DNA from: Polytrichum commune
Taxonomy: Eukaryota; Streptophyta; Polytrichopsida; Polytrichales; Polytrichaceae
Reading direction: 5' to 3'
DNA length: 64,000 bases
NCBI GenBank assembly: GCA_950295325.1
Contig: OX485806.1
Coordinates: forward strand, 54,245,169 to 54,309,168
In this document: one piece after another, positions 10,531 through 22,700 of the stretch
Position numbering within the stretch: the stretch's first letter is position 1
How the letters are laid out: every line of letters begins with the position of its first letter
Notes under the pieces: model-generated
The model's database searches: none
Told to the model about the DNA's origin: nothing
The model's input: the letters and a program-made list of their open reading frames with translations, nothing else
Program-made: the position numbers and the translations under genes

Positions 10531-11842
10531 GTCCTAGTAACCTTCAAAAACTCTCGAATGAAGTGGTGGTAGTAGATGGCTAGGCCAACAAATGACCTAA
10601 GCCCTTTTTGAATGAAGGGCCAATTCTCCTTTTGGATTGCCTTGACATTCTTCATGTTTGTCCACCAACTTCCTTTGTCACCACATACCTCAAGAACTCA
10701 ATCTCTCGTTGAGCAAAGTTATTTTTCACTCCATGGCGGTAACTTTTTGGGCAACACATTGGTGAATACATCCTTGTATCTTACCAACATCCCACCAATG
10801 TGGTTTGGGGGAGGCCCATCTTTCTTCGCCTCCCCATACGTTCCTTGGAGTTGCTCCAATTGAGCCACGACAATTACGTTTTTTATTTTTCATTTGGTCC
10901 ATTAAGACCAAATTCAACTTGGGTCCTCCTACCATAGGAGTCCTTGTCAATTTGAACTCCAATTCTTTGCTATTATGATACATTATAATGCACCGCAAGC
11001 ACCCGGCTTGCACCTCACATCTATCATGTGAGTTTCAAAGAAGGTAGCCTTCACAATGACATGCATTTCATCTATTTCACATGGTGTGAAATTTTGATAA
11101 AAAACCAATGTCCCACATTGAAAGGTTACATGCATCGCGGCCTCTTTTGTCTCATGCGGTTCGCCCTTTCCAAACCGCACCTTGGTGGGCTTGCCCGCTC
11201 TATCAATTGGCAAGCCCAATTCCCTTGTGAGTTTTGGGCTCAAGAAGGCATGGCTTGCCTCTTTGTCAACCCATTAGACGTTTGTCCCATTCATTTGAGC
11301 CTCAAGGTATAAAATAGTTGGCCTTGGCTTAAGGCTACTAGCCTTGGCCACAGAGCCATTGTCTAACATTTGGTCCTGGGCAACACCATGAGTTTGGCTT
11401 GGTTCGCAAAGCCAACTTTTAACACTCCGTCCGTGGCACAAATATGATCTAGCTTGGTACCACCAAGTTACCTTCTCACATTCCGTCCGCGGCACGAGCT
11501 AGCATGATTTGCCTTGGTATAATGGGCCAAACTACTTGCGCTCATTTCCTTGGGACCTCTTTCGATTAAACCCACTCTGTGGTGATGTGCCGCCCAACTT
11601 CTTCTTAGGACCATCGGCTTCAATGCTCTTCAAATCTTTATGATTCGCACTACGTCTTCAAAAAGCTTTGGGGTCTTGAACATGGTTTTCACCACCCACT
11701 TTTGAAACCCACCTAAAACGATGCATTTCTTAGAAAGCTCGTCCATCCTAGATGTACCATTCATTTGGGTGTGAAATTCGCACATATACGCCTTAAGAGA
11801 CCCCGCGTGCCTCATGTGCATAGAATTCATTCTACCCATCTT
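10531..11842 (-). pseudogene. Ty3/gypsy Gag-protease-RT remnants (RT core deleted)
   Basis: From high to low coordinate on the minus strand: Gag (..HAGSLKAYMCEFHTQMNG.., 11630-11842); a zinc-knuckle-poor linker; protease C-terminal part (MSPKLTRELGLPIDRAGKPT, 10983-11243); the RT entry segment (YKDVFTNVLPKKLPP, about 10735-10810); and the RT thumb/connection (FIQKGLRSFVGLAIYYHHF, about 10530-10620). The fingers/palm with the YVDD box is absent between about 10700 and 10735, so the element cannot be autonomous. The Gag is truncated at about 11842, where a different element begins. Confidence 0.75.
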
Positions 11843-11876
11843 TAGTCCGGAAAAGCCCAAGCGGCTCAGCATTACC

Positions 11877-12699
11877 ATGGCCAACACCCTGTTTGGGGCC
11901 ATGTCCGGAGTTTGGCCTGTTAATTGGGGTAGATTAATTCAGGAGTATGTGGAGAAATCCATCCCCCACATTGGCCGGAAACCCTCCTTTCTTTCCCCCT
12001 ACATCCTCCGCCTCTACCAGCACCACGGCTGCATCAACGAAGCGGAGGAGGACCTGCTGACAATAGCGGAGGATGAGGTGGTGTACAAGCTCGGTCCGGA
12101 AGTCGAAGTTGTGGAGACCGGAACAGAGGACTCGAGCGACACAACGGTTCCGGAACCACCTCCAGTTTTGTCCCCTCCGAAAGTCCGGAAACCGGCCTCA
12201 CCACCGCCCCAACAGGAAGCTGGACCCAGCCGAGAAATGCCTTGGAAGGACATCAACCTCTCAACCTTTGAGTTTCCGGAAGCCCCTTTTAAGCCCGTCC
12301 GGGATGAGTTGACGGAGCTCCAGAACCAGTACTTATGGATGGAGCACATCACTCGTGGGGTGAACAGGGCCTTAGGCAATTGCGGACCCGGAAATATCCT
12401 TCGGGAGTTGGCCAAGCGGACGGACCGGAAATAGGTGGAGACCCTGGAGACAAAAACAGGTGGCCGCCATGACCCGGGAGCTCGCCCAGAAGAGCGAGGA
12501 GATCCGGAAGTACCAGGCGGAACAAGCTGTGGTTCTGAGTCGGGTCCGGAAGTTGGTGGGCCATCCGAGAGAAATCGTCAACAAGGCACACCTCTACGAC
12601 CAGCTGATGGAGTCAGCGGATCCGTCTTCCGCCCAGCAAACGCTCCCAATCCTGGTAAAGTACTCTCGTTCGATGAAGGATCTGCTCAAGGAGATCTAG
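11877..12699 (+). pseudogene. Gag-like protein of the TCCGG-rich element (frameshifted)
   Basis: From the ATG at 11877 the frame runs to a stop at 12434: a globular N-terminus (..LSPYILRLYQHHGCIN.AEEDLLT), an acidic/proline linker (VPEPPPVLSPPKVRKPASPPPQ), then FEFPEAPFKPVRDELTELQ. The +1 frame from about 12455 continues it as a coiled coil (MTRELAQKSEEIRKYQAEQA, ..SRVRKLVGHPREIVNKAHL) to 12699, so a single frameshift near 12440-12460 is likely. The layout (N-terminal fold, Pro-rich linker, coiled coil) resembles structural proteins of plant retroelements. I do not recognise the family. No zinc knuckle, protease or polymerase follows. Confidence 0.45.
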
Positions 12700-13639
12700 A
12701 AGTTGCTGCCAGGTCGTACCCCCAGGCGGATGCTCTATCCGGGTCCACCAGGGTCTTCGACGAGCACTCTGTACGAGGTTATTGGGGAGGTGGAACTAGT
12801 TCTGACCTCACAGGCGAGCGCGGGGCCCAGTTTGCTAGCGGGTAATTCCCAGCCACCGGAATCCGGAAGAGTTCCGGATTGAGAGAAGATTCTTGTTCCG
12901 GAACGGACCCGCTCATCCCTAGTTCGACGGAAGAATACAGAACGGTCAGCCAAGTCCGGACGTGGACAATCACCGAATCCGGGTCAGGGTAGGGCGTCAG
13001 GGCGGTCCCGAACGCCGGATCGGACGAAGACTCCGGATAGGGGTAAGGCACCGGCGTCGCAGGTTTTGCCAGCTCCCGCTCTCGATTGTATGATATGTGG
13101 GAGTGATTCCTGGGCCCAATAGACAGGAGGTGTCAGTGTCACCATCACGTGCTCCATCTTTGGCAACAGACAGAGTGGACCGCCGCGAGGAGCGGAGGCA
13201 GAATAAGAAGGAAGCCAAACTGAAGAAGCGGAAGGATAGGAAGTAGATTTTAGTTAGGATTTCATTTTGGATTGTTTTGGGCAAGTAGTTAGTTGGCCCC
13301 GAGTTGTATGCTTTGTCATTTTTTTGTTTAGGTTCTGACCTCTCAATAAGGTGGATTGTCAGGACTGCCACGTGGCCCGCGATTTCCAACATAGAAGCCA
13401 TGGCATGTGGGTGTTAGTTTGGTTTAAGAGGGAGCACTTCGGTGTTTTCCTCATCATTTTGCAATGCAAGTGTTCTTTTGTTCAATTCAGACCTTATGCT
13501 TTACTCCACCTTCAGTTTGAATTGAGTTTTAAGTCCATGTGTAATGCAAGTGGTCCCTCCTTTCCGTACTTGAGGTTTCCAAATTTTCCGCCATTCCCTA
13601 TCACTGTGTAGGTTAGTTAGGTTAGTATTCCGTGATAGG

Positions 13640-14885
13640 ACAGGGGGTCAGTAATACCCCGAGGTGCGTGTGGTTAAAACGTCCCTGTGTGAGCAGGTGA
13701 TGGGCGGAGGAATCTTAAGCACGGAAAGGCGGAAAGGATTGGACGAGCAAGGGGAAAGAACCCCACCGTGGGGTTGTTGGGCAAGGGGAGTTCCGCGCAC
13801 ACGGTAGGTTCTTCCCCACTTACTCCGTCCAACTAGGGACCAACAATGAGCAGTAGTGAATAGACCTGTCCAATAGTAGGGGGAGAGTTATGGTTTACGC
13901 CTTCTGCTTGCCATGACCTGGAGGTGGATCATACCGATCAGCAGTAACGGACTGGTCTAGAACACGCATGCACATGCCGCGACTGGCGCTTGGTTCCCAC
14001 CGCGGATGGTAGGCGTGTTAGCCCCATTCCTATGTTAGCCCCGCCGTCACGGAAAACAACATACCCTGGGTCCTATCCTGTGTGATCGGTGGTACAGCAC
14101 AAGCTACCCATTGTGAGGATAGGAGCGCTGATGTTGCGTTTTCACCTTTCTTGAGGGAGGATTCGGTTTCCGCGTGTGGTATAGTGGAAACTGTGCCATC
14201 ACGGAAAGCGGATCAGATTGGTTTTGTAGACCCAAAACTTCCTCCACCTTTCCACCCGTCAAAGGGGGTGGCACGTGTTGGATCCCTAAGTGGAACACCT
14301 TCCCGAGGGAGAGCTGCCCCCATCATAACACCAGTCTAAGGGAGTAGTAGTTAGGAGGAGGAAGTGGAGACAGGGAGACAACCCGGAGAAACCAACCCAA
14401 AGGGCGAGATCCTGATGAACAACTACCAAGTCTCTCTAAGCATTCTAGCCTAAAACACTAGAATTATTGTCCTTGTGACACGGATAGTGGAAATACAGGT
14501 CAGATCCGCTACCTCTATCGCGGAAACCTTATCCCGGAAGTCATGACCCGTAATAAGGAATCTTAGAATGGAGTGTATATAGTTGTTATACTATGGATTC
14601 GGGACGCTGAGTCTATTGTTGTTACTACTCTAGGGTGGGACCTTGTCCATAGTTTTTATTGTGTTCCCTACCTCGGTCCACTACCGAGAAGGCGGAAATT
14701 TCCGTGCTATAATTTCCGTAATATCCCGGATTTCTTAATCCGATTTGTGTTATCTTAATTTCTGGTGTTTCTTGTGTGTGTGTTAGTGAAAGATTTCCTC
14801 CCTCTGTGTTGTGAACGACCGCAGGTTCTTTGTGGGAATGAACTTGGCGCGGCTGTGACGTTTTACGCGTTTATCAGGTTCATTT
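13640..14885. other. Non-coding 3' part of the TCCGG-rich element
   Basis: No convincing gene. A GC-rich stretch (13700-13820) has a local inverted repeat around AACCCCACCGTGGGGTT, then a weak plus-strand open frame (14082-14339) with no recognisable motif. Confidence 0.3.
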
Positions 14886-14886
14886 A

Positions 14887-15707
14887 ATGAATACGTCACC
14901 ACCGTGTTACGACAAGGTGGCCAACGCAAATGGAGGAGCGAAAAGCAAGGTCCATGTCATTGGTGATATTGGTGGTCTAGGTCTTGGTCCAAACATGGCC
15001 GTCATAGCGTTTGTCCATGCCGTCCATGGATTGGGCCTTCTTATGAGAGGAAGAGACACCGAGTGGGGGTAGGACAAACATAAGATCACCATCAAAGCGA
15101 GGGGGGAGGAAATTCACCTCTTCAATTCGGAAGGTGTCATAATCTAGCTTCTGGGAGGGGATGGGGGAAGATGACACATGGGATCAAGGCGTACAAGAGG
15201 GGGGGTCACGGAGGGGGGACCGAAGGAGGATGAAGATGGCTCAACCATAGGAGTGGAATGAACGGGCTCATCACCATCGGAGGAATCTGAAAGATGTATG
15301 ACAGTTTGTATACTAGGTTCAATCTTAACTTTGACCACGGGAGGAGTGTTTGAAGTGGAAGAGGAGGAATGGGTAGGGGTACGGATTTCCGTGGATACAT
15401 TGGAGCAAGAATTTGGGTGTCCATACACCCTGTATTTACCAGCGCAAAGTTCCCACACTGAAGATCCGTTGTCGGCAACCCTAGAATGCTCATGGATGAT
15501 CAATGACAAAAGAGAAGTAACATTATCATAAATCTCGCGTTCAACCCATATTGTATTGTTTTGCAATGAAAACCTGATACTAAGGTGAAGGGACGAGACA
15601 GATGCAAATCCGTTCGCATCTATGGGGAAAAGAAGGGGGATCCCGACGCCATTGGCATGGAACTCAACCATTTCTGATAAAGATGGCATTGTGGACGATG
15701 AAGCCAT
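14887..15707 (-). pseudogene. SWIM-type MULE transposase N-terminal fragment (copy A)
   Basis: The minus strand from the ATG at 15707 reads MASSSTMPSLSEMVEFHANG and on through ..IRFSLQNNTIWVEREIYDNV, an acidic LSDSSDGDEP segment, LDYDTFRIEEVNFLPPRFDG, GMDKRYDGHVW and NITNDMDLAFRSSICVGHL. There it stops at the TCCGG-rich element. All these blocks align in order with the transposase at 41251-47717 and the copy at 59574-61344. Only the N-terminal region before the zinc-binding and catalytic domains is left. A nonsense codon follows HVWTKT and a frame break lies near 15150. Its divergent partner would be the ParB/methyltransferase gene starting at 23026. Confidence 0.75.
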
Positions 15708-16234
15708 GGACAAAGAGATGGACGAATAAGGAAAGGATCCCAAATAAAGAATACGAGGGAAGGCTATCCAACGATTGGAAACCCTAAACTTTCAACAGTG
15801 GTAATATATAGGTAGGAGAGGTAGGAGAGGGATCATTTTGTGAGTGAAGGAGAGGGTTGCCCAGAGATTAGAGAGCACAAAAGAGAGCAAGAGAGGGAAA
15901 CTTCTACGCACACATGAAGGAACCAGACCAAAATACAGTCTCCACAATCGATCCAGGAAAGAAGTGGAGAGAAGTGAAAGGGAGGTACGAGTTTCAGCAA
16001 TTCGACACAGAGGAGACGGAGAGAGCTTAAGAAGAAGGAGGAAACGTGCATAGAAGGAAGAGGGACCCCATCAGAGTCGAAGAATATGTGTGCAGTGGAC
16101 AAGGGAGAGTCGAATCTGCAGTTGATAGATGAAGAAGGGGAGGACAGTGGTTCATAAGCACCATCTATGGCAGAGAGCGAGCATCGGAACAGTTCTAATC
16201 ACAGTGGGTCTCGCGAGGAAACAAAAGATAATAC
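15708..16234. other. 5' flank of MULE copy A
   Basis: Purine-rich (GAGAGAG) non-coding DNA. It aligns along its length with 61345-61870 upstream of MULE copy B, so this is the shared promoter-side region of the MULE-like elements. No separate gene seen. Confidence 0.6.
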
Positions 16235-16239
16235 GACTA

Positions 16240-17173
16240 TGTCGCGCACCTCTCCATGAGGAGTGCCCGCAACACCATGGGCACAAGGGGGACCCCGGAG
16301 TGACACCTGGGATTTGTGGGGCCATTGGTGAGAGGGCCCAAGTATTCTTAGTGTGGGTGAGGGCCCCGGGCGTTGAGAACGCCTCTCACCCACGGGGACT
16401 AAGAGTCATGAGGGTAAGGCCATAAGTTATGTGTAGCTTATGGCGGTGGAATTCTAGAATGCTAAGGAACACCTCAATCGGAGGTGCTAGCTAGGAGATA
16501 TGGCCATTTGAGTGGGGCGCTGTCCCGGGACAGCACCCTGGGACAGCAGTGACCTGGGAGTGGTGCCCGGGACTGCCAAGGTTTGAAGAGCCATAAATTC
16601 CTCAATACTTGCCCGAATGAGGCAAGTGAGGGGTCCATCGGCATCTACGCAAAGAGTAGGTGACGATAGAGTGGTCGCTTGAGAGCATCAGACATCATAT
16701 GTAGAAGTTATTGTGGTCTGAAGCTGCTGGGGGGGTTCTGGTCCCAGCGGCTAAGGGAAAATGTCCACTTGGCCCCAACCCTTGTAGAGAGACTTGATAC
16801 TTGATGGTGGGGTAGGGGCCCGCCTAAAGTCCTAGAGGCTTATATGGGTGAGGCGGCTTAGCCGACCGACCCCCCCGGAGCATACTTGGCAATGTGCTCC
16901 GGGTAGTTGTATTGTTGTTTTGGCAACACGATGATCAACTCAAGAGTGGACTTCCATGGATGGAAGTCCACCTTAGCCATTGGCTACCTACTAAGGGGAG
17001 AGTCCCGAATGCATGTGTAGGAGGGTTTGGTGACCTAGCCATGAGCTTGAAGGTCCGCGGTTTTGGGAGCTAACCGTGCATGTGCGTGGGATGTGCAGGT
17101 TAGCGCTCGTGGCACTTGCTAGGTTGGAAAGGCGGTCAAGCTAAGTGAAGGAAAACTAGCAAGGGTTGCGACA
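16240..17173 (+). repeat. Solo LTR (934 bp) with TSD GACTA
   Basis: It begins TGTCGCGCACC and ends TTGCGACA, giving TG..CA ends with a 6-bp terminal inverted repeat TGTCGC/GCGACA. It is flanked by an exact 5-bp duplication GACTA (16235-16239 and 17174-17178). No internal domain is present, so it arose by LTR-LTR recombination. It is inserted in the upstream flank of MULE copy A, whose homology to 61870-61960 resumes after the TSD. A 16-bp perfect palindrome GCTGTCCCGGGACAGC lies at 16519-16534. Confidence 0.93.
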
Positions 17174-17279
17174 GACTATGACAGTAAGTTTGGAGTTGAG
17201 GTTATATGGACAAAGGGTACGACAAGTTTTAGGAATATGGAAATATGAGATTGGAAATTCAAATCTTCAAATATGGAAG

Positions 17280-17478
17280 ACACCTTGTATATAGGTTGGA
17301 ATACTTTGTATGTGGAATGGAGTGGACCCTCTCGGTTTCGAGAGGGTCCTAGTGGAGGAATGTAGGACAAGATTTTGCACTTGAAGGTTGAAAGCTTGTT
17401 TGTATATATAGGGTGCACTATGTTGTAATTAGAATGGAGTGGACCCTCTCGGTTCCGAGAGGGTCTTAGTGGAGGAAT
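17280..17478. repeat. Hairpin satellite, about 2 units (left of the solo LTR)
   Basis: Two copies of the GACCCTCTCGG..CCGAGAGGGTC hairpin at about 17327-17350 and 17441-17466, with the typical GTGGAGGAATGTAG and GATTTTGCACTTGAA.GTTGAA spacer. The array continues at 19723 after the LTR insertion. Confidence 0.9.
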
Positions 17479-17482
17479 GTAG

Positions 17483-19722
17483 TGTTCACCACAATCTCAA
17501 CGACGAAAGGGGAGAATCACCAAAATCGCCACATGAGAAGGATTATGTAATGAGGTTTACGAGGGCCAACAGACCGGTTACCAAATTAGTAAAGATAGTT
17601 AACTTAGTAACTACGTAAAGTTAAATGGCCAAAAATTAGTAAGCTATTTGGATTAGTAGGTTATGTAGGAGGCAAGTAAACATTAGTTAGTTGCTAGGTA
17701 ATTGGTAAGCCACATAGCGAGCCACCTTGGATTAGTAGGCTCTATGTCGGTTAATTACCACCTTAGCCACATAGGTGAGGAGACTGGAGGTGGAAGACAA
17801 TGAAGACCAAGAAACGACTTTTTAGACTACTCTCTGAATTACTCCAAACTTAGATATGCATAAGTAGATTTTAGGAAACAATCTACCGCATTTTGAAGAA
17901 GAAGAATACATGTTCTCTTTATGAGGATTTTGATGGACATTCTTTAATTACTTAAACAAAAAGAAAGATATAGCAAATTAGGAGAGTGGTACATGTTAGA
18001 CACCATCTCTCAATATATATAGAGTTAGAATTAGAGTTAGAACACCTAACTTTACTTATGTACGACGATAGGCTACACGAGAGCTAGGTCCTTTGTATCT
18101 TTACCATTTTGGAATACAAGAGCTTCAAGCTCACACCTTCATCTTAGTTATTCAAGGTAAAGACAAAGTAAAATTTTAGCTTAGACATAGACAAGTTGAG
18201 TGATTGTGAAGGCAACTTGAGCAATTGCAAATGAGACTTGAGAGGTGTTATAGCAACTCACATGAGGTGAGAGTAAATGTAGTGTTGAAAGGCAATTGTG
18301 TAAATGAGTGAAGTTGGTTACCGAAAACTTGTGAGAATTATGAAGTTACGTTATGAGTAAGGATAATAGAAAGAGTGCATTAAGGACAATTAATGATGGA
18401 GCATATCTATATACATTTTAAATTTGATTAAGTGGACTTGCTCAAACATAACTAAATCATAATTAATCCTTATATATATATCTATTTCATTCTACTATCA
18501 TTCCATTCCGTAATGATCACTAAATCTATGACTACATGCTCGTATTATTGATTGGCATATATAAGACCTTCATACACCTAAGGCTGCATTAAAAATAGCA
18601 TGTATCTATTTATAACTGAGACCTTCAACAACTAAAAGGCTGCACTGAAAATAGACTGTATCTATTTATAGCTGAGACCTTCAAACAACTAAACAGCTGC
18701 ATTAAAAATAGACTGTATCTATTTATGGCTGGGACTGAAATGTAACTTATTACATTGAGAAAGGGTTATAAAACGGGAAACTAACTTATAGAGAAAAGTT
18801 GAAGATTGAGGGATATAGTTAGTCTTAGAGAGAAAATGCAAGATGCCATCTCAAGTATTGATGAGGAAATGGAAAGTGAGCAAAAGAAGTATCACACATG
18901 TAGAGAGGAAGACTCCGTTACACGGCAAGAGGGTATCTACTCATAATATGATAGTTCTTAAGTTAATTGCTACCTATGTCTTATTGGAGAGGAACTCCAC
19001 TAACGGGGAATGATAATTAAGGGAGACAATGAAGATAGGAAAGGCTTTTGAGAGAAAGATAACTTAGCCAATTGATTACTCGGTGATTTTGGAAGAAGAA
19101 TACTTAGGCATTGGAGGAGGTTACTTTAACAAGGCAACTTGACAACTTAAAGAATGTTACTTGGCTACTTGAAGAGTGTTACTTGGCTACTCAAAGCGGA
19201 TTACTTGATTACTTGAAGAGTGTTAATTGGTTACTTGAAGAATGTTACTTGGTTACTTGAAGAGTGTTACTTGGTTACTTAAAGAGGGATATTTGGCTAC
19301 TCAAAGAAGGTTACTTGGCTACTTGAAGAGTGTTACTTGACTATTTACCGAGGCAAAAGAAGAATGAACTCTTGATCAATTTACAAGGAAAAGTTACTAA
19401 GATGCTTAGGAAGAAGAGGAAACAACTATGACACATAAAATAGAAGCAACACTTGGACGAACAAGACTACTTGAAGAGATATCATCAAGAGAAGAAGGGA
19501 GATATGACTTAAAAATCCAAGTGGAGAGATGATTAATATAAGGTAGAAGAGCTTTTGAAAGAAGAACGAAGACACCCACCAACACAACAAGGAAGACAAC
19601 CAAGATAGAAAACAACAAATGACAAGGAGATTAGGTAGTTTAGTCATCATAATCCGGACGACGCTCGAAGTCACTACGATACGGTCAATCCTAGGAACTA
19701 GTGGAGGCAGTTGAGCTCTACA
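17483..19722. repeat. Solo LTR (2240 bp) with TSD TGTAG inside the hairpin satellite
   Basis: The left end is TGTTCACCACAATC and the right end GAGCTCTACA. An exact 5-bp duplication TGTAG flanks it (17478-17482 and 19723-19727). The satellite sequence on both sides joins perfectly when the LTR and one TSD are removed (GGAGGAATGTAG then GAACAGATTTTGC). Internal minisatellites are a roughly 57-bp unit (3 copies, about 18590-18750) and a 22-bp unit TTACTTGGTTACTTGAAGAG.. (about 19130-19345). No coding sequence seen. Confidence 0.9.
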
Positions 19723-22700
19723 TGTAGGAACAGATTTTGCACGGGGAGGTTGAAAGCTTGTTAGGGTTTAAAGGTTGGACTAGTGTGTATGTCGATTGGA
19801 CTGCACCCTCTCGGTTCCGAGAGGGTCTTACTTGAGGAATGTAGGACCAGATTTTGAGCTTGAATGTTGAAGACTTGTTTGTGAATATAGGTTGGACTAG
19901 TGTGTATGTGGACTGGAATGGACCCTCGGGTCTATGTGGAGGAATGTGGGAACAAATTTTGCACTTGAATGTTGAAGGCTTGTTTGTGAATATAGGTTGG
20001 GCTAGTGTGGATGTGGACTGGAATGGACCCTCTCGGTTCCAAGAGGGTCTATGTGGACGAATGTAGGACCAGATATTGAACTTGATTGTTAAAGGTTTGT
20101 TTGTGAATATAGGTTGGAGTAGTTGCTATATAGGTTGGACTTGTGTGTATGTGGACTGGAATGGACCCTTTCGGTTTCGAGAAGGTCTATGTGGAGGAAT
20201 GTGGGAACAAATTTTGCACTTGAATGTTGAAGGCTTGTTTGTGAATATAGGTTGGACTTGTGTGGATGTGGACTTCAATGGACTCTCTCGGTTCCGAGAG
20301 GGGCTTAGTGGAGGAATGTAGGACCAGATATTGAACTTGATTGTTGAAGGCTTATTTGTGAATATAGGTTGGAGTCGTTGGTATATAGGTTGGACTAGTG
20401 TGGATGTGGACTGGAATGGACCCTCTCGGTTCCAAGAGGGTCTATGTGGACGAATGTAGGACCAGATATTGAACTTGATTGTTAAAGGTTTGTTTGTGAA
20501 TATAGGTTGGAGTAGTTGCTATATAGGTTGGACTAGTGTGGATGTGGACTGGAATGGACCCTCTCGGTTCCAAGAGGGTCTATGTGGACGAATGTGGGAA
20601 CAAATTCGGCACTTGAATGTTGAAGGCTTGTTTGTGAATATAGGTTGGAGTACTTGGTATATAGGTTGGACTAGTGTGTATGTGGACTAGAATGGACCCT
20701 CTCGGTTTCGAGAGGGTCTATGTGGAGGAATGTGGGAACAAATTTTGCACTTGAATGTTGAAGGCTTGTTTGTGAATATAGGTTGGATTAGTGTGTATGT
20801 GGATTGGAATGGACCCTCTCGGAACCGAGAGGGTCTTAGTGGAGGAATGTAGGACCAGATTTTGAACTTGAAAGTTGAAGGTTTGTTTGTGAATATAGGT
20901 TGGAGTAGTTGGTGTATAGGTTGGACTAGTGTGTATGTGGACTGGAATGGACCCCCTCGGTGCCGAGAGGGTCTTACTTGAGGAATGTAGGACCAAATTT
21001 TGCACTTGAATGTTGAAGGTTTGTTTGTGAATATAGGTTGGACTAGTGTAGATGTGGACTAGAATGGACCCTCTCGGAGCCGAGAGGGTCTATGTGGAGG
21101 AATGTAGGACCAAATTTTGAACTTGAATGTTGAAGGCTTGTTTGTGAATATAGGTTGGACTAGTGTGTATGTGGATTGGAATGGACCCTCTCGGTTCCGA
21201 GAGGGTCTTACGTGAGGAATGTAGGACCAGATTTTGAACTTGAATGTTGAAGGCTTATTTGTGAATATAGGTTGGACTAGTTGGTATGTGGACTGGAATG
21301 GACCCTCTCGGTTCCGAGAGGGTCTTACTTGAGGAATGTAGGACCATATGTTGAACTTGAATGTTGAAAGCTTGTTTGTGAATATAGGTTGGACTAGTGT
21401 GGATGTGGACTGGAATGGACCCTCTCGGTTCCGAGAGGGTCTTACTTGAGGAATGTAGGACCATATGTTGAACTTGAATGTTGAAAGCTTGTTTGTGAAT
21501 ATAGGTTGGACTAGTGTGGATGTGGACTGGAATGGACCCTCTCGGAACCGAGAGGGTCTTAGTGGAGGAATGTAGGACCATATTTTGAACTTGAAAGTTG
21601 AAGGCTTGTTTGTGAATATAGGTTGGAGTAGTTCGTATATAGGTTGGAATAGTGTGTATGTGGACTCGAATGGACCCTCTCGGTTGCGAGAGGATCTTAC
21701 TTGAGGAATGTAGGACGATATGTTGAACTTGAATGTTGAAGGTTTGTTTGTGAGTATAGGTTATAGTAGTTGGTATGTAGGTTGCATTTGTGTGGATGTG
21801 GACAGGAATGGACCCTCTCGGTTCAGAGAGGGTCTTAGTGGAGGAATGTAAGACCACATATTGAACTTGAAAGTTGAAGGCTTGTTTGTGAATATAGGTT
21901 GGACTAGTGTGTATGTGGATTGGAATGGACCCTCTCGGTTTCGAGAGGGTCTATGTGGAGGAATGTGGGAACAAATTTTGCACTTGAATGTTTAAGATTT
22001 GTTTTGAATATAGGTTGGACAAGTGTGTATGTGGACTGGAATGGACCCTCTCGAAACCGAGAGGGTCTTAGTGGAGGATTGTAGGACCAGATTTTGAACT
22101 TGAAAGTTGAAGGCTTGTTTGTGAATATAGGTTGGACTTGTGTGTATGTGGACTGGAATGGACCCTCTCGGAACCGAAAGGGTCTTACTTGAGGAATGTA
22201 GGACCAGATTTTGCACTTGAATGTTGAAGGCTTGTTTGTGAATATAGGTTGGACTAGTGTGGATGTGGACTGGAATGGACGCTCTCGTTTCCGAGATGGT
22301 TTTAGTGGAGGAATGAGGGAACAAATTTTGCACTTGAATGTTGAAGGCTTGTTTGTGAATATAGGTTGGACTAGTGTGGATGTGGACTGGAATGGACCCT
22401 CTCGGTTATGAGAGGGTCTTAGTGGAGGAATGTAGGACCAGATATTGAACTTGATTGTTGAAGGTTTGTTTGTGAATATAGGTTGGAGTAGTTGCTATAT
22501 AGGTTGGACTTGTGTGTATGTGGACTGGAATGGACCCTCTCGGTTCCGAGAGGGTCTATGTGGAGGAATGTGGGATCAAATTTTGCAGTTGAATGTTGAA
22601 GGCGTGTTTGTGAATATAGGTTGTACTAGTGTGTATGTAGATTGGAATGGACCCTCTCGGAACCGAGAGGGTCTTACTTGAGGAATGTAGGAACATATTT

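Larger units (their letters stand above)
11843..14885 (+). mobile_element. TCCGG-rich retroelement fragment
   Basis: Composition changes abruptly at about 11843. The word TCCGG/CCGGA is strongly over-represented through about 13100 and again around 14500-14730. The block contains a Gag-like frame (11877-12699) and about 2.1 kb with no recognisable protein. The right limit is where MULE homology starts (about 14887). No LTR pair or target duplication was found. The stretch at 62586-63457 has a similar word bias and may be related. Confidence 0.45.

Noticed and set aside
12014-12415. 133-codon minus-strand ORF opposite the Gag-like frame
   Set aside because: Shadow of the plus-strand frame, which has the better composition and a coiled coil.
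14082-14339. 85-codon plus-strand ORF in the TCCGG-rich element
   Set aside because: No motif, overlapped by an opposite-strand frame, and no family copy to compare.
20718-22333. Several 95-200 codon minus-strand frames
   Set aside because: All are the 117/138-bp hairpin satellite read in a stop-free frame.
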